Source: Tubulanus polymorphus
Lineage: Eukaryota; Nemertea; Palaeonemertea; Tubulaniformes; Tubulanidae
NCBI RefSeq assembly: GCF_964204645.1
Contig: NC_134036.1
Coordinates: 496,001 to 560,000, forward strand
DNA: 64,000 nt
Direction of reading: 5' to 3'
Shown here piece by piece: positions 11,701 to 23,700 of the stretch. Each line of letters opens with the position of its first letter. Position 1 is the stretch's first letter. Below the pieces are notes generated by a model. That model had not been told where the DNA came from. It made no database searches and worked only from the letters and a program-made list of their open reading frames with translations. Made by a program: the position numbers and the translations under genes.

Positions 11701-14700
11701 AGTATTTTGCCTGAAATATTAGAACTATATAATTATGTTGTTGGATTTTGCACATGCAGCAGTCGCAGCGGCTGCAGCAGCAGCAGCAGCTGCAGTAGAC
11801 TATAATATTGGTCTCTCTCTCATAACATAGATGTTGTAGTTGTTTGAAATATTTGTGTATATATATATATATAATATTCTCTGCACGTTGTTTTCTATTC
11901 TATCTACGTTGTTTATCAAGGATTTTCGCGCCATGGTAACGTACAACAATAATGTTTGTTTATAACGACGCTTCTTATTGTTGAATAATCGTTTTTTATT
12001 CTATTCGTATTCAAAACCTACCGAAAAAAAAACTATTCTTTCAAAATCATAGCACTTTCACTTAAGTAAGCCACGTGTTTCCTGTCCCATATCCAGTCCT
12101 TAGGATGGAATAACTTTCCTTAGAATTATGATATTAATTTATTAGTTTATTTAGACCAGAAAATATCAATTTGTGGAATATCACCTTAAACATGAAAAAT
12201 ATGTTAAAATCTATCTGAAATCGGGAGTAAACTCTGAACGTGTTATTCGAATATATTCATTCCCTGCATGGCATTTTGAATTTACATCTCTGTTGCATCA
12301 TTGTCATCATTGTTGTATTCGGTTGCTAAGTTATTGTCGTTTTGTGGTTTTGTAAAATTTAGTGGTTCATCTCTGCCCCATACCCCTGACCCATCCTGAA
12401 GCCCCTCCCCCTACTGATCCTGAAAATGGCTCCATCTCCAAAACAAATCCTAAGTTTATATTTTATATCTCTTTTTGTTGGTTATAGTTTAATTCAAGTA
12501 GAGTAGCATGGGTTAATAGCATTATCCTCTACCACCTCACTAGCGCCCCACTCCTCACCCCTCCTGCCTCACTCCACTAGAGGACTGGTCTCTACCATCA
12601 TACCTTATCAAACATCTTTTCGTCATTTTCATTGTTGGTAAATGGTTTGAATTTTGAATTTCGAAACTGAAAACGTCTTAAAAATGAATTCTGAACGACC
12701 GCTCGAAACACGTCCGTTTAAAATCTGATTGTTTTATTGCAGGTGTTGTCCGCGGCAACAGTCGTCGCTAAGCACACGTCTGCATTGTGTAATACGTGCA
12801 GAATGGCGTCTGCTAAGACGAGTAACCCGGTCGGCAAACGTCACTTCGTCCAATCAGCTAAAGATGTCGCCAACAATACCGCTAACCTAGTCCGGGCTAT
12901 AAAGGTAAATTGGGAGGAATTGAATTCTCGGAGCCAAGTTTTGACTGCTTTCTTGATATCTAAAATATTTTCATTCATTTCTATATCATGATTGAATGAA
13001 TGTTTGATATTTGTTTTCAGGATCTGGACAGTAACTTCAGTGACGAGAACAGGCAGAAATGCGCTAACGCAGCTAAACCTCTCATACAAGCCGTAGAAGA
13101 ACTGACAACGTTCGCGTCGTCCCCAGAATTTGCCAGCATTCCTGCTAGAATCAGTCCAGAAGTAAGTTTTCATCTTGTAGAGAGCTATCAAACTGTTTTC
13201 AGGTTCTGCTCAAATTTTTGGTTAAATTGCTATTTGTTTCTTCAGGTATTCAGTGAAGGCAATTATTCAAACTTGACCATTTTAAGCTTTAAGATAAAAC
13301 TGGGCCTGGGAGCAAGTTGGACAGAAATATCTAATTTCCTTAAAAAATTTTTAAGATCAACTGAATTGATGAAGAAATTAGAGTATAAATATTTGGTAAA
13401 ATTAGCCCTGATTATCAGATCGTCAAAATACATGTCTGTTTTATTGATTTCAGGCTCGACGAGCTCAAGAACCGATATTGACGTCTGGTAAAACGATGCT
13501 AGATGGCGCTTGCAACATGATTCAAGCGGCCAAACAACTGGCCGCTAATCCGAAAGACCCGCCCACATATCAACTCTACTCCAATCACAGCAAGAGTGTA
13601 TCCAGCGCTATTAAGAGTCTAGTCACGTCAATCAGGTAGGTAGCTCCGCCCATATTTATACGCTACGCGCTTCGCTTACTGGTTGCTACGGTATTCGATA
13701 TCGAACGTTCGATTGTTGCAGAGATCGCGCTCCGGGACAGAAAGAATGCGAAGAAGCCATCGATAAAATTAACGGTTGTATTCGAACGTTAGATCAAGCG
13801 TCGCTGGCCGCGATCAGTCAGAATCTTCCTCCTCGTAACGAGAATACACTTCAGGTAAATACACACACAATCTGGCGAGAGTCCTTTCAATTCTGTGGTC
13901 TGGAGAGCATAAAGAATACTTTCAAGATCTTCCACTGTCAGTTTATTCTGTCGTATCAAAGTTTTGTTACCCTAGTTCGACTTTTATTTACCAGGGCTCG
14001 GTTTCATAGACGTGGAAGAAAGATAGTCCCTGGGAACATTTTGAAATTTGTCAGTTATAACCATGGTTTCTCATTGTTACTATGGTGGTTATCACCCAAA
14101 TTGAGGATTTACCCCTAGGGATAACTTTGATACTCAGTCTATGAAACCGGGCCCAGAAGTTTCTAATCAACACCACACAGGAAAAAATTGAATTAAAACA
14201 TCTTCTAAAAATGAAGATTTTCTGCTATCCTGTCATTATAGTAACGTTTCAATTCTTAAAGTCCCAACAAAAACCCAGTACCCTTAGGATACCAGAATCC
14301 AGTACCCTTAGGATACTGTCTAAATCTAGCCCTGAATCTTGAGAGAAAAAATCTTTTCCTGGAATTAAAAATTTTGGAACCGTTGTCGTTTGCGCAGGGT
14401 TTCCAAGAGCAGATGATAAACGCGGCCCGCGAGATCATGGAGAATATCACACCGATTCAAGAAGCTGCGAAAGGCGAAAAAGGTGAAGCCGAAAAACTGG
14501 GCCACCTGGTGAGCACGATCGGAAACTATTTCGAACCGTTGTCGACGAACGCTGTCGGCACGGCGTCGAAAACAATGAACTCGAAAAATCAGATGGCAAT
14601 TCTCGACCAATCAAAAACGGTGATCGAGGCTTCGTTGCAGTTCATGTATGCGGCTAAAGAGGGTGCTGGAAACCAAAAGGTACAAAAATATTTTAAAATG

Positions 14701-17700
14701 GTTTCTCATTCCTGAAAATGTTCATTTGATTTGTAATAAAGGCAAAAGAACAATTTAGGCCAAACTCTTCTAACTTGGTGATACTGAGCACTTGAAAATT
14801 TCTGTGTCACTTTTCTTTTGGCCCGCAAAATACTGATCTGGTTTAGAGACACCAAAAGGGCCAATCTTTTTGAACTTGCTGATGCTGAGGTTTTTAATGT
14901 TTTAAATCAATAGGCTGTTCATACGCACAACACAATAGACGAGGCTGCTGAAAGTTTAACTGAAGTGATGAAAGATCTACTGGAAACATTAGAAGAAGCA
15001 GCCTCTCAGACCGGTAACGTCAGTGCTATGTTAGATAGCATCACGAAAGGAATAGCTAAGGTACGTTCTGTAAACCTTGCAGTGTTTCGTGTGATAGATC
15101 CACTGTTATCTATATCTCAAGATTTTACGGTTGATTTCGAATTTCAGGCTGATGAGAAAATGGAACCAAACGACAGCATCTCGTACGTCGATTATCAGAC
15201 AAGTATGGTTCGTTTAGCTAAACAGATAGCTAGAGCCTCGCAGGACATGGTGAGCGTTACTACATCTATACTCACTACAGTAGCCTAGTACAGTTAGTTA
15301 CATCATGATAATTTGTAGTTTGCTAATTAATCAATTAATTAGTTTAATTTTCTGAGCCAGTCAGAATCCGCCCTAATTTAAAAAACCATGCTTTAATTTT
15401 AAAGCTTCAAGCCGAACATGAATAATCTAATAATTCGTTCGCTTCTGTTTATGAAGTTGTTTGTTTAATTTGAGTGTCATGAGTGTCATTATTGAGTGTT
15501 AATATTGAGTGTTCGCTGTATGAATGATCATTGTTCATTGTATCCACGGTAACGAATGTGTCGTCGCTCATCATCATCATCATCATCATCGTTTTCATTC
15601 ATGTCGATTTGTGTCCGTAATTTAGGTCGGCAAGGCCGGGTTTGAATTCGGGGTAAGAGAACGCGTTAAATATCATTGTTGTCATGACGAACATTATCAC
15701 CGGTAGTTAGTTTCATTTTAGCGTTGCTTAGTAACCAACAATGCGTCTGTTGCTGGCGGTAGTTTTTTTAAGCATTATTGAATCTGCTTCTATTAACATA
15801 GATGTTTTTTGCGACTGTGCGAAGAACTCTTCCTGGGAAGGGTCGACGATCAGTTTGGAGTCAGTGATTATTTTCAGGTTTTTTACGCATATGAATCATG
15901 GATCGCGTATTTTCCAGTTTTAAATTCATATCACTCTATCGTCTGTTGTCATGCTTTCATTGTTTCGATGTACTAGTATTCATCAGTTATTAAGAAAACT
16001 AGCATCGCGTCGTACTGAATACTAACACAATACTCTATTATCACGTATTTACGAATACCGGTACCGTATAATATAACTGGTAGAGACTGGTATTAACCTT
16101 AGTATTTCAGAGTTAATCAACGAAACCCACAGTTGATCGTGTAATAGTTTATTATGACAATTCTGACTAAATTTCATCATCAGAGAAATAAAAAGATAAA
16201 CCAAATTTAACTTAAGTCAAAACTTCAAAACTGTCAGAATATAAACTGTTAAATCATCAATTGTGGGTTTTGCTGCTCGTTAACATTATATGATATATTT
16301 ACGATGTCAAATACAAATTGTTTATATTCATTGCACTGTAGAATTAGAAATTGTATGTTGTGAATTGTATGTTGAATGTTGTAACATCTCGATGTTGTAA
16401 AGAGTTTTTAGAGATAATGTTTCAATTTTCTTGTTTCTGATAATTTGAATTCTGTAATTCCAGGCGAGTAAGTCGATACATAGCGTCCATGAACTGGCTC
16501 CGATCGGGAACGCGATTACGCGAGATTACAGTCAATTGTGTACGGATTCGCGCGGCGCCGTGGCAGCCACTGCTAACCCCGAGGTAAGACCTAAACCCAT
16601 ACTCTATCAATGAATGACACTGAGTTGATACTGAGGGCGCCACTAACCTGGAAATCATGGAAAAATTAGTGATATTGTCTTTTCTTTTAAAAGTCAGGGA
16701 ATTTTCTTTAAAAAATACAGGGAATTCTGTAAAAAGCTAAAAATCAGGGGAAGTTATGGAAATTTGTTTAGATTTCTAGATTGTGCGTAAAATCAAACAG
16801 TTTCTGTCTATGTTTTACGTATTTGACTGCTTTAATTGATTAAATTATTAGCAGATCAACTCAGGGAAAACAACATGCTTGTCAGGGAATGGTCGGGGAA
16901 AAAGCAAGTCAATTAGAAATGGCCTCATTGTGATTTTATGCATTGTTGTTGTTGATGTTGTAGGTTGGAATGAGAATAAAATCAGCCGTTCAAGAGTTGG
17001 GTAAAGCGAGTATCGACCTGATACGCGATGCCGGAAACTTACAAGCAAATCCTACCGATAACTTCGCTCGTAAAGATCTTCACGATCATTCGAAGGTCGT
17101 CACAGACCGGGTACGTTTATTCCACATTCACACCCAGTTCCACAGTTCAGAAGTGCAGTTCCACAGTTCAGGAGCCACATTCACACCCAGTTCCACAGTT
17201 CAGGGGCACAGTTCCACAGTTCAGGGGCCAGTTGTTAAAAAGTTAATTGAAGATAATGACAAATACCATGGCAATCACTGGGGACATTTTGAAATTTGTC
17301 AGTTGAGGATACCAGTCTATGAAATCAGGCTCTTTTTCACTCATCTACTGATTACTGAGCAACACTAACCTCTAGGTTAGAATATAACTGATGGTTGATA
17401 GTCAGAGCAAATATCATCTATTTCTCTTATCTGTTTGGTTGTATCGCTTACAAACTGACCACACCTGGGAAATGGTCCCGGGCGCTTAGACTTAGAAATC
17501 ATAGTCTTGTTTTAACTGTGTGTTTCTGTTTGTTACAGGTGTCGTACGTATTAGCGGCGTTACAGGCCGGATCGCGCGGAACCCAGGCGTGTATCAACGC
17601 CGCGAGCACTGTCAGCGGTATCATCGGTGATCTGGATACCACGATCATGTTCGCTACAGCGGGAACTCTTCATTCTGAGAGTAACGAATCATTCGCTGAT

Positions 17701-20700
17701 CACAGGTAATACATACATTCTCATCTCACCCTTGCAGAACATCAACGTCATAATGGGATTTGTCAAATTAGGCATCATTCACCACATTGATTAGATGATG
17801 TCATAGGGAGGTATTTGGAAGTAGCCATTTTATCTGAAAGATTTATTCACCAAAGAGGATAAATGTTGAAGAAGCTATCTTTCATGGAAGCATGGCTTTG
17901 TTGATGTCATAGTGTGTATATGCCATTATAGGTAGCCATTATCACTGGGTGTTGATTATGTTTATAGGGAGAGTATACTGAAGACAGCTAAAGCTCTCGT
18001 TGAAGATACTAAAACTCTCGTAGCGGGAGCAGCGTCGAATCAAGAGGAACTAGCGACCGCCGCTCAGAGCGCCGTCCGTACGATCACCAGTTTATCGGAT
18101 GTGGTAAAGCGCGGCGCCGCGTCGCTCGGTTCGGATCAACCCGACGCTCAGGTCAGTATTTACTACGCGTGCTGTAAATACCGTCCGCTTCACATCACTT
18201 CTACTCTCCGTCGTATCTCGGCAACACACTTAAAGTGGTGAAGCTGTTTAATCTATCACAGTCTAATCGATCGCTTCGTTCCCCGGTCGCGCGCTATCGC
18301 CGTTAAATACTATCATAAAGATGTTGTCGTGGTAACCGTCGATATTTTGCATGCATTGTTGTATTTAGATGATTATTGATTACCATCGTATGTCTATGGA
18401 AATTGAGGGACAGGTAGGACGTCTACGTCTGAGCGCTATTAACAATCGTATCCCGTAACAACGGTTGCTATATAACGAATAGTAGTTGGAGCATGACGAC
18501 GGTTTTTCGTCTCGTTAGCGATTGAATGATAACAATAGTTCTGGATAGTTCTGAAATAGTTACGAGTAGTTTCTCTAATGTAGTTCGACTAATAGCCTGC
18601 CGTTCTAACTTTTGATTGGTTCTCAGAAGAACCAATCGAATCTATTCTCTCTGAATCTTGCTCTTGTTTATCGTAGTTTTGATTTAGTTGTTTGTATTTA
18701 TTTAAAGTTAATAGTTAGTGAAAGTTCTCGTCACCCACAAGTAAGCTTTATACCCAACCGAACACACTTTTACATGGTTCCCGCGGAACAGGGAAATTGG
18801 GAAAAACTTGGGAATTTTTTAAATAATGATTCCCAGTTTGGAAATATTTGAGAATTTGAAAGATTTCTTCAAATCAGGGAAATATTTGGGAAATTCATTT
18901 ATATTTTACGTTTCATTTGGTTGAGGAATCTTTCATCAGCAATTTCCCTCGAGAATCACCTTTATCGAACAGTCACCACTAAAATGTTGACTAGCACGAT
19001 GATACCTGTCCATTTCCATTTTGAAAAATTGAAAAATCACCCATGAAAAACTTGGGAATTTTTAATTCATGTAACCATGGGAACCATGCTTTTAGCACAC
19101 CTCGCACTACTGCACTTGTTTTTGTACGCTCCTTTAGTTCAAAAGATGTCCGAAAGGTGGCGGTCTTACCCAAGAGATCACCAGTAGTTAAATCACAATT
19201 CCATTCGCAAATTTAAGTTAAAATATGGGTAGGGTGCATGTTGGGTAAACGGTTTGATCGTTAAATTCGAATTGTAAATCGACCGCTATGGTATCATTAC
19301 TAAAACTACGCCTGGTGTTGTATTTAGGTACTACTGATAAACGCGGTGAAGGATGTGGCGTCTGCTCTCGGAGATTTGATACAAGCGACGAAGAACGCGT
19401 CAGGGAAACACGTACAGGATCCGGCGATGTCGAACCTGAAAGATTCTGCTAAGGTCAGTATTAGACGTCTCTACGAATACAACTCAAACTCCGCTCGTTT
19501 TTATTTCCATCTTTGCTTCCTTTTCATTCTTTCTATCGAGATTTCCCCCGAGTCTTTAGTGTCAGAATGATAATTAGACTGGTTTCTAGTAGGTATAATT
19601 GGACTGGTTCCGTAACCAGCTCCTGGGTTCTCCAATGGATTGGACTGGTGGTTCTGTAACAGACTGGTTCAGTTACAGATTGGACTGTGTCAGTTACAGA
19701 TTGGACTGGCTCAGTTACAGATTGGACTGGTTCAGTACAGATTGGACTGGGTCAGTTACAGATTGCACTGTGTCAGTTATAGATTGGACTGGCTCAGTTA
19801 CAGATTGGACTGGCTCAGTTACAGATTGGACTGGTTCAGTACAGATTGGACTGTGTCAGTTACAGATTGCACTGTGTCAGTTACAGATTGGACTGGCTCA
19901 GTTACAGATTGGACTGGCTCAGTTACAGATTGGACTGGTTCAGTACAGATTGGACTGTGTCAGTTACAGATTGCACTGTGTCAGTTACAGATTGGACTGG
20001 TTCAGTTACAGATTGGACTGTTTCAGTTACAGATTGGACTGGTTCTCTGTAACGGACTGGTTCCCTGTAACGGACTGGTTCTCTGTGACGGACTGGTTGC
20101 CTGTAACAGACGGGTGTTGCATGTTTATCGTTGTAGTGGGATCAGACGTTTTCTTCGCGTCAACTGTTGATCGACCGGGAGCAAGTGAGTGAAGGCTGTA
20201 TTCTGAACACAGCTTCTTAATCTGACACCGTGTCACCAGGGGGCGTCCCTCAGGGTTAACTCAGTGTTTGAGAGTAAGAGGTTTCAATGGCGGCCACAAG
20301 GGGGTGCCACCCTCGGTGTTTAGATATCTTGGAAGACATACGTCCTAAAAGACGCAAATTTTGATGCAATGAGTGTCAATTTAGTACGTTCTGTCGTCTG
20401 ACGCTACCTCACCAGAAAGGCCATGGGGGTCCGGATCCCTGAGAGTACTGAGTGACAAGTGGGTTCGAGTCCTGCTGGCTGCTTACAGTGTGCGGGTAAC
20501 ACTTCACAGGCCGCGGTCCCGTCGTGAGATTAAATGAATAATCCAGGAGGTTTCTAAGATCCAAGCAATATGAAGCCAAAAACAAACAAATCACCTGCTA
20601 AATCCACCCCTAAGGGTTCTTCGTGCGCAGGGTATATCTTTTATCAATTCAACATGTTTATAAATATTTCTTCTATTTAGAATTGACTGTATGATCTGAA

Positions 20701-23700
20701 TATTAAAAGGGGTGTAAGTAAAACAGGCAGCATGTGGGTAAAACTGAAAGCATTATTTATTACATCCCTTCAATCCCGCACCTTTCAGAGAGTTATTTCA
20801 TCTCCAAAGCGATGATTTAAACCGCGCTGCAACAATCCTCCCGGAATTCCGTTTCAGTTACTGATTGACATGTTTTTGGAATGTAAATGTTGCCTGTGTC
20901 TGTTCTAGGGGCTTACGACGGCGGGAGAGTGTCAGGCGGGGTACGGGGGGAGCGAGGTTTGTCAGGTGACACGGTTGAACAACGTAACTCATGCGAACCG
21001 GGATTGATCTAAAAAATTTAAAAAAATGAATTTTTAAAACGCGGCTTACAGCAGCTTTTTGAGACTTTAACAGACAATATTTAGATTTCGCTTTGAAACG
21101 TACGGATAATGAAACAATGCTTGCGTATCTTAACTTTGTCGTGTTCAGAATGCAACTAACACTCGTAGATTTTAGAATCAACTTATTTTCATTTAGTTAC
21201 GGTAGTTTAGAGTAATAATCATTTGCGCAATTCTAGCTACATTATTTAGTTTGTGAATCTCTTTTTGACCAATGAAGAAAATTCATTAGCGTAAAACTTT
21301 ATTATTACATCTTTGCGTGATAAATATTAGATTGTTTTTCATCGCCTAGGTGATGGTAACCAACGTAACATCATTATTGAAAACGGTAAAAACTGTCGAA
21401 GACGAAGCGGCCCGCGGAACCCGTGCATTAGAGTCGACTATCGAAGCCATCTCGCAGGAGATTAAGGTATATCGAGATTCGCTATCATTAATCTGATATT
21501 TAATATCGTGATATTGAGATATAAATGCTTGTTGTTTTTTAGAGTTTCCAGTCGTCCGATCAAACCGACCAAAAAGCTTCGGCAGAAGATTTGATACGAT
21601 ACACAAAACCGATCACTAGCGCCACCGCGCAGGCAGTCGCGGCGGCGAACTCATGTCGGCAGGCGGATATCATGGTCGCCGCTAACAACGGTCGTAAAGC
21701 TATCTGCGATTTGCTTAACGTATCAAAGGTAAGAAAATGGCAATCGCCTGAAATCACCAGTATGAATCTAGTGACCTCGATTTCTGACTAATAGTTATTG
21801 TTTTCCACCACCAGGCGGCAGCGCAAACCGCCGAATCTAAAGAAACACGACACAGAACAATACAAGCTGGACTTGAATGTGCGTTCATATACAAAGAGCT
21901 GATGGAACAGTTGAACTTGGTAAGAATATCTCCAATAGTTACTCGGAGACCAATCGTTTCAAACTGCTCACATTGTTGTCATCTCGTTTCAGACGGTATC
22001 CAAACCGAATCCCGACAACAGAGCGAAACTATCGATAATCTCGAAACGGGTCGCGACGTCGGTCCAGGAAATCATTCAAACATCGGAAGCATTGAAAGGT
22101 AATGTAGAACGGAGTATAATGAATGAGCGTGAAGGCCAGAAAGAGCGTGCCCGAAACAAACAAATTCACAATTTAAGACAAAGACTTTCGTTTCATTCGA
22201 TCATCGCTGATCATCGATGAAACAGCGCCCTCGTGTGGCCGGTGTTGATGATATAATTATTTTTACGATGTTTTTATTAAGCGTACTAGCAGGCGGGGCA
22301 CGGGCCCGGGTAAACACTACTGTTGTTTTATTCCACGGAACACACCGTGACACCGATACAGTCCGCAATGCACATCCCTACAAGTTTTAGTGAAATCCTT
22401 ATTTTAGTGTTATTCTACTATGGTACCGTGATTGCTTTTTGTGTTCTGCGTCCGATCCCTTCGTTTTTACATCCATCATGAATTTTACACATTCAAAATA
22501 ATGCAAACATCACACGGGGAGTTTTTTTGCCCCTAAACGCATGTTATGAACAGTTATGAAATGGGGTTCGCTGCATGTTGCAAGTTTACAATGAATCTTT
22601 TTGTATCGCGTTTGAGGTATTTCTGAACTGACCTGGTAGGTAACGCTTAGTTGTTAAACGACTTCTTGTAAACTGACAACGTTGAGTAAACATTGTAACT
22701 AGTATTCAGTAACTAGTATTCAGTTCCCTATTGTTGTGGCTAGTATTATGAAATGAAGTTAGATATTGCGTAATCAGTAAATGCTGTGTCTTTGTGCATG
22801 TATTCATTTCAATTTCAGCTTCATTGTTAACAACAATACAGCAGACTTCGCGCTAACCCGGTAACTTACAGTTCCGATGAATTTTTCCCGGTCAAAACAG
22901 CAATAATACATGGGCTGGGTTTCATAGACTGAGTATCGAAGTTATCCTTAGGGGTAAATCCTCAATGGGCCCGGTTTCATAGACTGAGTATCAAAGTTAT
23001 CCCTAGGGGTAAATCCTCAATGGGCCCGGTTTCGTAGACTGAGTATCAAAGTTATCCCTAGGGGTAAATCCTCAATCTGGGTGACAACCAACATAGCAAC
23101 AATGAGAAACCATGGATATAACTTGACGAATTTCAAAATATTCCCGGGGACTCTTTTTCTTCCACATCTATGAAACCCAGTCCTGGTCATTCAGAGCAAC
23201 GATTGGTAAACGTGATTATCCGAGGCCAAGCGCGCAGTCTACTGTATTATTTGCTCGTGTGGTGGATTTAACCGCTTGTGCGTTTATACGCGATAGTCTG
23301 TGTGATGTTCTCTCGTTTTATTATCATTAACTTTAGCCGCGCTGCACGAACGTTGGAATATTTGTATGTATACGAAATAAATGGGTAAAATAAAATGGTG
23401 GAACCTCGCGTGTCGAACCGATGAGCGTGCGGCCAAACATCTCCCGATCACCTTGAGAAATATTAGTTTAGTTGGTTACGGTGATACCAGTGGATGACTG
23501 ACATAGTGACACTTAGGGGTGATTGATTTATTACGTACACATTAGGGGAGGGGTCAGTGCAGTTGCGTACTGTAATGCTTCATGTATATGAAAAAATGGC
23601 CGATTTTGTGTGCAGGGACGGGGTGAAATATTCCAATTCTATGCGTACGTAATAAACGAATGATCCCTTAAAACTGTATTGTTATCACTGAATTTATCCA

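Noticed and set aside
15741-15923. 60-codon frame starting MRLLLAVVFLSII, like a secreted peptide
   Set aside because: Lies inside a talin intron, has no cysteine pattern of a known toxin or hormone family and no promoter evidence; a hydrophobic start arises easily in T-rich DNA.
19599-20192. Overlapping frames of 176 and 197 codons rich in Asp, Trp and Tyr
   Set aside because: Product of the 20-21-bp minisatellite; two registers are open at once, which a real gene would not show.
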